DNA of 64,000 nucleotides, from assembly GCF_964355755.1 (NCBI RefSeq), contig NC_092671.1, positions 34,863,304-34,927,303 of the forward strand, given 5' to 3'. This document shows, in pieces, positions 47,031 to 57,983 of this stretch (within the stretch, counting starts at the first letter, position 1; every line of letters begins with the position of its first letter). This stretch comes from Antedon mediterranea. Lineage: Eukaryota; Echinodermata; Crinoidea; Comatulida; Antedonidae. The notes beneath the pieces were generated by a model that saw only the letters and a list, made by a program, of their open reading frames with translations, did not search any database and had not been told where the DNA came from. The position numbers and the translations under genes are program-made.

Positions 47031-49746
47031 GATATTAATCAAAAGACAGTATTCCATTTCTTTTTATTCTTATTTACCAGTCTTATATACCAGATTGTTA
47101 TTCTACCATATAAATATTCAAAATGTGAAAATGTTGTGAATAGTATAGTACAGGCTCAGTACTTTAATTTCCAGGCTTTTCAAACATATTTTTAATGTTT
47201 TGCTGTAGGCAGAAGTTATTCTTGAGCAGACGTTATTCTTGCGCAGACATGTGGTAATAGTTCTAAACTATACAGTACTGTGTTTTATCAATCTACGATC
47301 ACCAAGTTCCCAACTATTCTCAAATAAAAAGTTGAGAAAAATACACCTGATGGTAGAATGAGTCTTCTCAGATAAAGACTATAAACCGTACAGTAGGTAC
47401 AGAGTGTAGACAAACTATACAATATGCTTATGTGTGCACTTAAAATAACCTACAGTATTACATCTTTCAAGATGAGTAGGGGTTACCCCGGTAGTACTCT
47501 GTACATGTAGTACACTCACAGCCACTGTTGTGGACAGAGGGTGAGAGCATTTGGATTGGCAACACTAAAGTACAGGTAACATGACATGTCACCGTGTAAA
47601 AAAAAAAAGTCGCAGCACCATGAGCAATGGCGTTATACAAATAAACATCATTCTAATTCTCAAATCATCTGCCTTTGGCTAAAAATCACCACAATGATAG
47701 CTTTTTAATCAAATTATTTTACATCATTTAAGTGAAACAGAAAATTGTACACAAAAATATATTAATCGGGTCATGTTAATAATTACTATATAAATATTAT
47801 AATAGCTTTGGCTTTAGCTTATTTCCTGATCAGTTCTATATTTATTTTTAGAATGTCACATAAGTGTCATACTGTCTCCTATCACATTCATGTATTTTCT
47901 AAAGCATATTATTAAATGACACCTTAAGATCTATATATTCACCTGTTGAAAAACTGAATGACAATTTTTGTGTAAAAGGAAAGAAAAATCTATACAGTTG
48001 CCTTTCAGTAAAAACAGGCATTTTAATTTATAGTCTGCTTAAATTCATCTGAAATATTTTTGTTTTTAATCAAAATGAAAAATCTTTATGTTTTTATATA
48101 CCTGTAGTCCTATGGCTTTAATGTTCAAAATTTTTGAAAAAGTGAAAATTGAGGGAATGTGAACATTCTTATTAAAATAATATGACCATCATCAAATGAA
48201 TTTCTTTAGTATAGAAATTGGAAAAATCTAAGGCTCTTTAGGCCAAGAAAAAATTCTGGTTCATTTTTATTCTGAATAAACTGGATGTATCTAAAGTATG
48301 GCCTACTTTATGAAATACAAATAGGGCCTTTGTTTACAGGTTGCAGAAAAAACAAAAATTATATGTTTTCTTATAATTTTCAAATGTGTTCTTTGCTTTT
48401 AATTTTATAGTTATTAAAAATGTATTAATGTTATAAATTTTTCAGAATTTTTTATTATGAGAGATTGTTTACAATTCTAAACAAATGAATAGCAATTGAA
48501 ACAGATTTGTAGACAAAATGATATCATACTCACCACTTTGTTGGTATAGTACTAAAAATCCATTTTAATATATATTCCAAAAATAAATTCTCCCAAAAAA
48601 ATCAACAAGGAATTGAGGGAATGTAGTTTTTAGCTCTGTTACTGTGAAAAACAACCTGTATCATCATGCTAACAAGACCTGAATGAGATTCTTCACCACG
48701 CAAGGACGTGTACTATACATAACAATAGGTAATTGAATATTGATTCCCCAACCAATAAGGTTCATTCATTATACGCTTCACTGCACCTGGTCTAATGTCC
48801 ATCTTTGAATACAATGCTAAGTTTCTTTAATACTTACTTTAGGGGATTAGTTAATTATTCATGGGTTTATCCGTTCATTTTCATTATCGTCCACGAATGA
48901 CGTCAATTTTGATTGATTTTTTTTTTATTTGGAAGCATAAACAAAGGAGTAAATAAAATGAATTGCTTGTAGGAATGTGTTGTTTGTAATGTTTTTTTTT
49001 TTCAATTTACCGTGCTTCAAAATCTAATGAATTTTTTATACATAAATTGATTTCCTCCCTTTTGTCAGCAAAAGTTGCCTTGATTATTGGATTTTATAAA
49101 ATAAAGAAAAGTTTTTTATATTTTTAACTATACATGTAATTTTGTTAGGCCTAAAGTTTACAAATCTACTATAGAGAAATTTTAACATTTCCCTATTATT
49201 TTAATAATTATTATTTTAAAATAAATTAGAAGTATATGTCATTATATCAGTATTCCATTGTAGCAATGGCATCTTCACTGAGAAGTATACAGCAATTTAA
49301 AAGAAATAATAATTTTACATATTTTGATTTTCAGAAAATGGATTGGATGAATGAAAATAAGAAGAAAAAATCCAAAAATGCAAGGACTGAACAGAAGATA
49401 CAAAGATTTGTCAAATACAAAGTTTAAAAGGTAGTTTACTGCATTTCATCTAAGTAGAATCTTATATGCATACAAAATGCATTTTTTTTCGAACACGGAG
49501 AATGTATAAAACTATATTGCTATCTATGTAATTGTTGGTAAACAAGAAAAGTGTAAAGCTCATAAGCATAAATATAAAACAAGTAGAAACTACAAACATT
49601 TTAATGAAAATGAATTTAAAAGGGATATTGAAAAAATAAACTGGCAAGAAATTCAACATTATAATGATATTGATGACGCTACATATTTTTTCGAATCTAA
49701 TTTTCTTAAAATTGCTAATGATTATGCCCCGCTAAAAAAGAAGAGG

Positions 49747-51699
49747 GTGCGAAACAAAACTAGTCCTTGGCTAACAGATGATCTAGTTAGGTCTATGCGT
49801 GAGCGTGATGTACTAAAAAAGAAAGCATCTAAAACTAATACACCTGAAATGTGGGCTCAATACAAACTAAGTAAAAATAAGGTAAATGCTGAAATAAAGA
49901 AATGTAAAAAAGAATATTTTTCTAAACAATTAGATACAAAAGATTCAAAGAAAATATGGGAAACTTTAAGATATATTGTCCCAGCAAAGAGTATAAACAC
50001 TGAAATATCAAACTTAAAAACAAATGATAACAAACTAACAGCAGACTCTTCTAAAATAGCCAACAATTTAAACAAATATTTTTCTAAAATAGGACCTGAC
50101 CTTGCAAAAAACATCCCACCAGAAATTCCTAGATTACTTATTGTAAATAATACTAATCAAAGTAGGGACCTACTTAAATTTAGTTTTGTTAATCAGGAAT
50201 ATATTTATAAACAATTAAACGCACTCGATGTTAGTAAAGCGACAGGCTTAGATGAGCTTCCAGCTAAAATGCTGAAGTTGGTTATTGATCAAATCGTTGG
50301 ACCTCTCACTTATTTGGTAAATCTCTCACTCTCAACCAGTACTTTTCCAAAAAGATGGAAATGTGCCAAAATATGCCCAGTGTTTAAGGGGGGAGATAGG
50401 ACTGAAGCTAGCAACTACAGACCCATATCAATTTTACCGATTCTTTCTAAAATTATCGAGAGGGTTGTATTTGATCAGGTCTATCAATTTATTAACTCAA
50501 AAAATATGATTTATGCTTACCAATCAGGATTTCGTCCTAATTTCTCTACTGTATCTTCATTATTAAACATTACAGAAGATTGGATAAATGATATTGATTG
50601 TGGGAAGTATATAGGTTTAGTCATGCTTGATCTGAAAAAAGCTTTCGACACGGTAGACCATACCATACTTATAGACAAGCTTAAATCATTTAACTTAGAT
50701 GTCTCTATTATAAATTGGTTTAAAGACTATCTTTGTGATCGTACGCACTTAACACAAGTAAATGGTGTCCGATCAGATAAATGCTATAGTAATTGTGGAA
50801 TCCCCCAAGGATCAATTTTGGGACCACTCTTATTTATACTTTATGTAAATGATCTACCAAAGCATGTAAATAGTGTACAGATTAGTATGTATGCAGATGA
50901 TACAGCTCTTTACTTTGCATCTTCTGATATAAATGAAGTACTTGCAAAAATTAATGAAGATTTAAAAAAAATCAAATCATGGCTAGCAAGTAACAAGCTT
51001 AGTCTAAATGTAAATAAAACTCAGTGTATGTTTATAGGAACACAACAAAGGCTTGCAAAATTAGCAAACATTGATCTAAATTTAAACATAGACAATGTTC
51101 GGCTACAAAGAGTAAAAAGCTGTAAACATCTAGGTGTTGTTATTGATGAATATTTACTGTGGGATAAACAAATAGATAATGTTAAAAGTAAAGTATTGCC
51201 AGGCTTGTACTACTTAAAAAAATCTTCAAATCTCGTCCCAAAACATGTATCTTGCTTAATGTATAATAGTATTATCTCTCCACAGTTTAACTATTGTAAT
51301 ATTGTGTGGGGCAGATCAAATAAAAAAAATACTAATAAACTACAAATGCTACAAAACAGAGCAGCCAAAATTATTACAAAAACAAGGAAATACGACTCAA
51401 GTACACAAGCCCTGCAAAACTTAAACTGGATAAATCTTAATACTCAACTACATAATAATGAAGCCAAAATGTTATATAAAATATTCCATAATCAAGCACC
51501 ACCATATCTAAACGAACTATTTACACCCAAACTAGACACATACAATACAAGATCAAAGGATGTATTAAAATTGAATAAACCCAAAACAGAATATAAAAAA
51601 AAAAGTTTTTCATATCATGGTGCTAGTTTATGGAATACTCTAAAAAAACCAATGCAAAATGCCACAAATTTGAATACTTTCAAAAAATTATTGGTGTGA
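49747..51699 (+). CDS. LINE reverse transcriptase ORF (5' truncated)
   Basis: 650 aa from the first ATG; the same frame is open about 79 codons upstream. RT landmarks by residue: YRPISILPILSKIIERV at 224-240, YQSGFRPNFST at 258-268, motif A LDLKKAFDTVDH at 294-305 (Asp295), GIPQGSILGPLLFILYVNDL at 351-370, motif C YADD at 382-385, and KHLGVVID at 460-467. The C-terminal module ends SYHGASLWNTLKKP then FKKLLV, typical of the CR1/L2/Jockey group. An apurinic endonuclease domain is missing through 5' truncation, so the copy cannot move by itself, although RT residues are intact. The start codon is arbitrary. Confidence 0.92.
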   Translation: MRNKTSPWLTDDLVRSMRERDVLKKKASKTNTPEMWAQYKLSKNKVNAEIKKCKKEYFSKQLDTKDSKKIWETLRYIVPAKSINTEISNLKTNDNKLTADSSKIANNLNKYFSKIGPDLAKNIPPEIPRLLIVNNTNQSRDLLKFSFVNQEYIYKQLNALDVSKATGLDELPAKMLKLVIDQIVGPLTYLVNLSLSTSTFPKRWKCAKICPVFKGGDRTEASNYRPISILPILSKIIERVVFDQVYQFINSKNMIYAYQSGFRPNFSTVSSLLNITEDWINDIDCGKYIGLVMLDLKKAFDTVDHTILIDKLKSFNLDVSIINWFKDYLCDRTHLTQVNGVRSDKCYSNCGIPQGSILGPLLFILYVNDLPKHVNSVQISMYADDTALYFASSDINEVLAKINEDLKKIKSWLASNKLSLNVNKTQCMFIGTQQRLAKLANIDLNLNIDNVRLQRVKSCKHLGVVIDEYLLWDKQIDNVKSKVLPGLYYLKKSSNLVPKHVSCLMYNSIISPQFNYCNIVWGRSNKKNTNKLQMLQNRAAKIITKTRKYDSSTQALQNLNWINLNTQLHNNEAKMLYKIFHNQAPPYLNELFTPKLDTYNTRSKDVLKLNKPKTEYKKKSFSYHGASLWNTLKKPMQNATNLNTFKKLLV

Positions 51700-51767
51700 T
51701 TTTTTATTTATTTTGTACTCTTATCACAAATGTAATTAAGGTTTCTGTTCATATATTTTTGTTCTCT

Positions 51768-51832
51768 AATTTGTTATTTTTAAAATTTGTTATTTTTAAA
51801 ATTTGTTATTTTTAAAAATTTGTTATTTTTAA
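51768..51832 (+). repeat. 17-bp tandem repeat in LINE 3' UTR
   Basis: Four copies of a TTTGTTATTTTTAAAAT unit. Confidence 0.85.
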
Positions 51833-51918
51833 ATGTGTAATGTACTACTGTTAGTTGATCACGGCCTTGTAGAAGAACACCTTTATGGTGACACAAGCTT
51901 TTCCGTGTTAAAATAAAG

Positions 51919-51957
<39 letters not shown>

Positions 51958-51981
51958 TTTATAAACAATGTTTACCTTTTC

Positions 51982-52141
51982 AGGCGAATCCAAGGGCAAT
52001 CCCTGCCCCACCCCCTAACAAAATGCAATTCAAAAGATAGAACACTTTAAGTTCAGCACTTTATTTTATTAAGCCTTTCTCCTTTCTATCCCCTCCCCTC
52101 ACACTTTCCAGGATTTCAAAATCTTGGATCTGCCGCTGACC
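51982..52141. mobile_element. hAT-type MITE adjoining the LINE tail
   Basis: The left end CAGGCGAATCCAAGGGCAAT and, on the other strand, the right end CAGCGGCAGATCCAAGATTT form imperfect inverted termini of the CAGNGGCGGATCCAAG type, with C-rich subterminal sequence. About 160 bp. Confidence 0.5.
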
Positions 52142-54240
52142 TTAATAGTGCATTACTAGTAAACACAGTAGCAGAGTTTCCAAAACGGTAGCGATTTAAA
52201 GAATTTTCTTATAATGCTGTCTATATGCGCTAAAGTGCCGCGAGTAATAAAGTTACCATATAGGCTACTAACCATGATTATGTATACATTACCTATAGGT
52301 CACCTTAAAGGTCAAGTGCTTTTCTCATTGTGTTTTAAACTGTTTCAATATGCTCTTTGAAGTAACCACATAAATGCTTTAAAACGTGTAAGCAATCGAC
52401 AGTAGCAAAGCATATATAGGCCTACTGAGACTTATTGTTGGTTTGTTGAGCGGAGGTGAGCGGGAGGGGGAGGGTTAGGAATTGGTGATGTATGAAACAC
52501 CAAAAATTTTTAATTGCCCATTAAAAGGTGCAATTACAATATTTTCATGAATCAAATGTGCACGTATATAAACCCATTTTGAAATATAGAAGTAGATATA
52601 AATAAAGTTAGTAGATAATACCTAGTTTGTAATACAAAATCAATCTCCCTGTTTGGTTTTGTACATGAATAAATTATGCTACTGTGTGAAACAGGCTTTA
52701 GGGCTTAGTTCTAAGACAAAGTCTAAGACAGTCTTTATATAAATTTGCTTCAGAGTTACTCTAAAGAATTCAGTATCCTATTGATTCACTCTTAAGTCTT
52801 GAACAGCATATTTACCATTAATCTGTTTGCCTATCTTTTGTGTAGTTGCACAATAAGGAGACCCTATAGTGACACCATAGATCCCTTTAGAAACCTTTAA
52901 CAATACTTACACTATTTACACATCTTTCTTATATACCCTTCACATTTTCATTCACTGAGAATTATATATTGATATAAAATCATTTATCTGTACTACTATT
53001 ACCATAAATAGGATACAATAGGCTAGCCTTTATTAGATTCTTGGCTCTTTAAAATAGATTCGAGTTTTTTTTAACTAACGATTCAAACAATAGCTGGTCT
53101 ACGCTTTCAGGTCCAGCAGGCTTGGTTATTTGCACGAGTAGATCGTGACATGGCTTGTCCTGATTGAGCTAGAAAAACTTGGTATGTTAAGTAATGCTTT
53201 TCATGATCTTGTTGTATAAGCGTCTTACTCCAACCGAATCAAAGTTTGTTTAAGAAATGACTATTGATAATGTTTTAAGTCTATTTCATGCCTAGCTTAC
53301 CTGGACAAACCAACAATAACCCGTGCTCTCCAGAGGGAGGGCTTAGATACGAAAAGTTAAAGGTTCCTGGAATACTCCTGTACCATAATGGAGATAAGTA
53401 TGGAATTCCAAGCATTCAAATCCTCCCCTCTCCACCTTAAGGAGACAAATATTAAAGGATATCAACCCAAACCATTGGTCGAGGGTACATATAAACTTTA
53501 CATTTTTTTGTAATGTATTCCTAGTTACGAATAGTAGTAAACTTATTATAAATATCATGCCCATCACAGGGAATTTCATAAAATATAACTCATCCACTTT
53601 AAAAAAAATAGCAACCCCAAACAGACCCTACAACATTTACCTATTCTGGATATTCCATTAACCACCAACACTAATATGTACCAACCTTGCTTTAAAATGA
53701 TTCTGTCAGTGCCATTCAGATGTATTGTATATTTTCCTTGATGTTTATAACTATAGGAATTTGCGGTGAATTCCAATATAGGTCTACTCTCACATAATCC
53801 CAATTTGATCCAACAACTTATCTACAGTATTATATAAAAGCAGTAGCAAAATATACAGTGTAGGCCTACTAATAATAGCATTGTGTAGGTTATTCTATAA
53901 ACTAGGTTTAATTCTGATTACATTTCGTTTAAACAGTAATCTATGCCGGTTACTTACAATGTACTTGAATATTTGAATAATCTCTCAAGTGGATTTCAGT
54001 TGAACTTTGAATGTACATAGAGGGACAATAAATACAAAAATTAGCTCATTCACTTTAGTTTCCCATTGATTTTATTATCATACTGATAGTGGTATAAGCC
54101 CACTCAAATTTGGTGAAGTTTACCGAGTGACCCATCAAGTGACCAAAATGTGGGTCTACATTAAATACAAGGCTTCAAAGCAAAATAACTTTGATGAGTT
54201 TTGTTACTGAAGCTTGCAATGCAATAAGTAATAGGCATAT
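52142..54240. other. Intergenic, no recognised gene
   Basis: About 2 kb of AT-rich DNA between the LINE/hAT insertions and the Ig cluster. I found no coding exon or clear repeat. Confidence 0.5.
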
Positions 54241-54249
54241 AAGAATGAA

Positions 54250-54360
54250 GTAATGATGAATTTATTTATTCTTTCAGTTTTATTCGGTTCACTCAAAAAT
54301 ACAAAGACAAACATAACATAGAAAAGATAACAATATTAATAGAACGAACCGAAGAATAAC
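54250..54360 (-). mobile_element. Probable LINE 3'-end fragment
   Basis: On the - strand GTCTTTGTATTTTTGAGTG is followed by AACCGAATAAAACTGAAAG and an AATAAATAAA end, resembling LINE 3' UTR tails. Weak evidence. Confidence 0.3.
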
Positions 54361-54384
54361 CCAAGAAAGTTTAAAAGAAAACAG

Positions 54385-54460
54385 TGATGCTTTGTTCTGT
54401 GGCTATATGTTACATGAAGTGAATTTTCTAAGATCCATCTCAGCATACAGTTAAAGGTCA
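54385..54460 (-). pseudogene. Relic of a fourth ITIM-receptor tail
   Basis: The + strand words TGAAGTGAATTTTCTAAGAT, then CC.TCTCAGCATA, match the tail-coding region of gene D (58030-58070, encoding the NYAELDLRKF segment in reverse). Homology covers about 70 bases and lies about 700 bp beyond gene C in the tandem direction. The reading frame is broken and nothing upstream of it is recognisable, so it is a dead fragment of another family member. Confidence 0.75.
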
Positions 54461-55059
54461 GTGCGGGCAAACAATTTCTATTGATTATACATTCAAATAA
54501 TTATCGATCTATAGTTTCCTCTATGTTTCATAATTTATTTGTGTTACACGAGCCTGTTGGAAATAAGCACCTTCTTATCAGTGGAGGCGGGGTGGGGGGG
54601 GGGGAGAGTTCAAATTACTCAGTAAAATTTCTATTCTTTTGTACACAAATGTTGTGAATAGAATTAATATTTAAAAAACTATGAAAAATAAACAGTGTGG
54701 TAAAAAATGTTGTCAGATGACTAAGGTAATAACTGGAATTTTACGTTTCTAGTATTTTTATTCAACTTCAGAGTTTTATTTTCATGCTATAGCAAAAATT
54801 ATCCACTGTATATCCACCATATTTATTCACCTTCTAGGGAGTCATCGGACATGTTATTACATTGGGTTAAACTACCTAACTACTGAAAAAAAGTCTTCTA
54901 TTATTCTAGCAGAATTTTTCCAAATTTTGTATTTGACCCTTTTTAAGGGAAATTGATGTTTTTTCGTCTTGATTTCTATTAAAAATATTTGATTTATGTA
55001 CAATTAACCAGATATTATATTTAAAATTCATGCCAGTACCTAAGCTTTAAGGCCCCAAT

Positions 55060-55065
55060 TTTATT
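55060..55065 (-). terminator. Poly(A) signal AATAAA of gene C
   Basis: AATAAA on the - strand 83 bases past the gene C stop. Confidence 0.5.
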
Positions 55066-55147
55066 TTATCAAAGTTTGAATAGTATTGTTCTATAGAGGG
55101 CTCACTTCATATATCCCCATTTCTAAACGTTTTGTCAGTTCTGTTGT

Positions 55148-56689
55148 TTAGGTTTGTAATGTAGCATAAGTTATGCTTTGATCTTTGTCTATTATGTCAC
55201 ATGAGGTGGAAGTTCTAAGGTCCAGCTCAGCATAGTTAAGGCCCTCTGCATTTAGCATGTCTTCGATATCTTGTGTAAAAGGTCTGTTCTCATATAGAAC
55301 TTCATCATTGACCTGTGTATTAATATCACAATTATTGACATCTATTTGATTGGGTATGGATGAATAATAAACATCATCACAGGTGTCTCCACCTTCATCT
55401 ACGTTAGTTGTCACTATAGTCCTTTGAACAACCTCATACAATTGTGTGTTATTGAAGAGTGTTTCTGAGGTTACAGATTTATTGCTGAATATGGTTCTGT
55501 GTAATTTTTGTCGATTAAGAAACACAACTATCAACAATATCACAGATATAGCAATGACGGCCACTCCTAGAATAACTCCGACTATTGGTCCAGATTTGCT
55601 ATTATCAAGTTCAGTTATAGGCCCATTCATACTACTATTTATGTCCTGATCATTGTTAAGAAGTGTTGTTGGAAGAGTGTATATCTGTTGCCTTATGGTC
55701 AAAGTAGCTGATGAATTCCAAATCATTCCATCTTCTCTTACAAAACATGTGATAATAAATAGTTGATTTACAAGCAAAGTATTATTAAGTTGAAGATCAG
55801 TGATGTTCAAAATTGATATCATGGAAGTAAACATGTTTCCAGGAATGTATGGTGAGACCTGCCATTCATACGTAAGATTAGTTGTCTTAAGGTTTCTTGC
55901 AGAACACTGAAAATGAACATTAGTTGACTCTTGCACTGATAGTAATTTAGGTTTAATTTCCACATCAGGTGATAATACATTAAGTCTGATTGTACAGTTT
56001 CTTGTCTCTTCCAAAGCTTCACTGTCAAGATAGCATGTTAATTCAGTGTCATTTCTTTCAATTATAATTTCATTAGATTTTACCCATTTGTAATCGATGA
56101 CATCACTGACTATACTCTCAGCAACATTGACACCAGATATTGTGATGGTAAGATTTGGAGATGTACTTCCATGATCTTCTGAAATACAGTGAAGTCTGAT
56201 TGACTCACCAGTATATAATGGTGTATCAGAAATAATCCACTTAGCATTGTTTTTTAAAAAACAATAAGGAGAGGTTTCAGATGGTGGCTTGTGGACTGTT
56301 AGTTTAGCAGTAGCAGGGTTTGGCTGGAAAGCGAATGCATAATTTTCACTTCTATAACCAAATCGGCACTCGTATAATCCAGCATCAGAAAGCTGTACGT
56401 TTGAAAGTGTTAAATGGTAAGATAAACTGTTAAAAGATACAAAGTATTTGCTTGGAGATACTGATGAATACAACTGGTAAGCTCTGGTAAGATACCGAGT
56501 TTCGTTTTTCCAAAACAAAGTATAAACATTTGTATCATAAGTTGCTTTACAGTTAAAGACAACATCTGAGCCAATTCTTACTTGAGTGTCTTCTGGACCA
56601 GAAACTAAACTCTGGCTGTTAACATTAGAAATAATTGTAGAAATAATATAAGAATATACAACTATTTCAAATAGTCTGACAAACCTCAT
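55148..56689 (-). CDS. Gene C: intronless three-Ig inhibitory-type receptor with ITIMs
   Basis: 513 aa, single exon. Signal peptide 1-25; V-like Ig1 about 27-133 (C47, W60, DAGLYEC at 102-108); Ig2 about 143-239 (C168, C219); Ig3 about 242-333 (C262, W276, C315); many NxS/T sites. TM about 368-391 (GVILGVAVIAISVILL), uncharged. Tail tyrosines: QLYEVV (Y418); VYYSSI (Y442, ITIM-like); VLYENR (Y466, the YxN type bound by GRB2); LNYAEL (Y486, canonical ITIM); ITYATL (Y508, canonical ITIM). In animals, phosphorylated ITIMs recruit SHP-1/SHP-2 or SHIP phosphatases; extrapolation to this protein is inference. It is the first of three tandem same-strand copies and shares promoter palindrome and 3' UTR words (GTATTGTTCTATAGAGGGCT) with gene D. 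Confidence 0.92.
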   Translation of the reverse strand: MRFVRLFEIVVYSYIISTIISNVNSQSLVSGPEDTQVRIGSDVVFNCKATYDTNVYTLFWKNETRYLTRAYQLYSSVSPSKYFVSFNSLSYHLTLSNVQLSDAGLYECRFGYRSENYAFAFQPNPATAKLTVHKPPSETSPYCFLKNNAKWIISDTPLYTGESIRLHCISEDHGSTSPNLTITISGVNVAESIVSDVIDYKWVKSNEIIIERNDTELTCYLDSEALEETRNCTIRLNVLSPDVEIKPKLLSVQESTNVHFQCSARNLKTTNLTYEWQVSPYIPGNMFTSMISILNITDLQLNNTLLVNQLFIITCFVREDGMIWNSSATLTIRQQIYTLPTTLLNNDQDINSSMNGPITELDNSKSGPIVGVILGVAVIAISVILLIVVFLNRQKLHRTIFSNKSVTSETLFNNTQLYEVVQRTIVTTNVDEGGDTCDDVYYSSIPNQIDVNNCDINTQVNDEVLYENRPFTQDIEDMLNAEGLNYAELDLRTSTSCDIIDKDQSITYATLQT

Positions 56690-56713
56690 TTTTGATGATA
56701 GATCAATGATTGT

Positions 56714-56724
56714 GTTTCAGTTTC
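56714..56724 (-). promoter_or_regulatory. IRF/ISRE-like GAAACTGAAAC, gene C
   Basis: On the - strand GAAACTGAAAC fits the GAAANNGAAA core bound by IRF-family factors. It lies 25 bases 5' of the ATG, so it may be in the 5' UTR. Conserved exactly in gene D. Confidence 0.35.
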
Positions 56725-56755
56725 TATTCAACTTCACTGTGTGCTATGTTGTTTA

Positions 56756-56765
56756 GTATTTAAAC
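56756..56765 (-). promoter_or_regulatory. TATA-like element, gene C
   Basis: TTTAAATACT on the - strand, in the position where gene D has TATAAAAC; followed upstream by the shared CAGGAAATAATT word. Confidence 0.35.
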
Positions 56766-56841
56766 TTGAATTATTTCCTGCCTCGAACAAAATGGAGGGA
56801 GGAGGATTTCCTACACCGTACTATTCAGGATGTGTATGGCC

Positions 56842-56867
56842 ACTTGATACTATCTTTGGTATTGAGT
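56842..56867. promoter_or_regulatory. Conserved upstream palindrome, gene C
   Basis: ACTTGATAC-N8-GTATTGAGT, 153-178 bases upstream of the ATG. The same element with the same 8-base spacer occurs upstream of genes D and E while the surrounding DNA has drifted. Confidence 0.6.
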
Positions 56868-57983
56868 ATTATAGGCTGATTATAGAGCATGGAGGTGTAA
56901 CATTTGAGTATAGTAGTACATGTATAGTGTAAAACAAAAGTACCATTTAAATTATTGGGAAATACTGCATATCTGCTCTTTCATACACATTGTATGCTGC
57001 AAATTTTTCCAAATTTAAACAAACGGCCAAAATTGGTTCAAAATCAGACTCGCATTTGAAGGCTTTTAGATAAACAGGCTTCATATATTTAGAATAACTC
57101 TGCAATGAAACCATTCTCAGATAATATAGTACAATGCTTTATCATTTTATTGTAACTGATTAATTTATAGTGTACAGAAAAAGTTTAAAGCTGCCAGATG
57201 AGTAATGTAAAATATTATACTAAAAATTATATGATAATATAACAACAATAAGCACTGTAAAAGAATGAACCAAATTCTACAAAAGGAAATATTATATAAT
57301 AAATTGCATTTCAATGCTTTAGTAAAAAATATTTTATAATTTATGTACTTATATTTAATCTATTATTTTTAGTCAAGGTCTGAATGAGTACTGAACCCAG
57401 CCTTGTATGCAGTGGTCAGTCAATTCAGATAATATAGCTTGCATATTAATTTTAGATATAATTGTTTATAGATGATGCTATTTATTATTGTATAATTTAA
57501 ATTAAGATGTTAATTTAAAGATATTCTAAGAAGCAGTGATCAAGCCAGCCTGTAAGCAAAGTTTCTGGTATATTTTGTTATATCATACTTGATTTATTAG
57601 AAGCATTTCTTAGGACATAGTAGGCCTATATGGACCTAAATTATATTTTAGGATCTTACTTTGTATGACAAAGGATTTTGTATTATTTTTTTTTTCAATT
57701 TTAAATTGAAAGAGTGGAATAATGTAAAATGTTCACATTATTTTTAGTTATTATTAGTTGATTTATTTGAATTTTTTGCAGAAAATCATCCTCTTTGAAA
57801 GGCCTAAATAGTAGAATATTAAATGAAAAAAGTTGCCGGTATTTTAAGTATTGTATTTAAAAAAGAAAACACAGAAAAAGTTTTCATAGTATTGTTCTAT
57901 AGAGGGCTCACTTCAGGTCACCATTTCTAAACCTGAAATTAAGTTTTGTCCCAAAACATGCGTCGTTTTGTCAGTTCTGTTGT
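56868..57983. other. Intergenic gap between genes C and D
   Basis: About 1.1 kb of AT-rich DNA. The right end (from about 57890) contains the 3' UTR of gene D, with GTATTGTTCTATAGAGGGCT shared with gene C. Confidence 0.5.

Larger units (their letters stand above)
42795..49509. other. 6.7 kb upstream of the RhoGEF coding region
   Basis: A 3' splice site at 42795 (TTTTCTACAG on the - strand) shows the RhoGEF transcript begins somewhere to the right, so part of this is 5' intron. I see no coding exon. Elements noted: hAT-like piece (43995-44121), hairpin (44183-44259), inverted repeat (46051-46205), MITE family B copy 2 (46726-47030) and simple repeats. Confidence 0.5.
49510..51956 (+). mobile_element. 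5'-truncated non-LTR retrotransposon (CR1/L2/Jockey-like group)
   Basis: The open frame begins after the stop at 49507-49509, inside what should be the end of the endonuclease domain, and runs to 51699. The 3' UTR contains a 17-bp tandem repeat (51768-51832) and AAAATAAAGT, then an (ATT)n tail to about 51956, as in CR1/L2-type elements that end in short tandem repeats rather than poly-A. No frameshift or stop interrupts about 730 codons, so insertion is recent. Confidence 0.9.
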
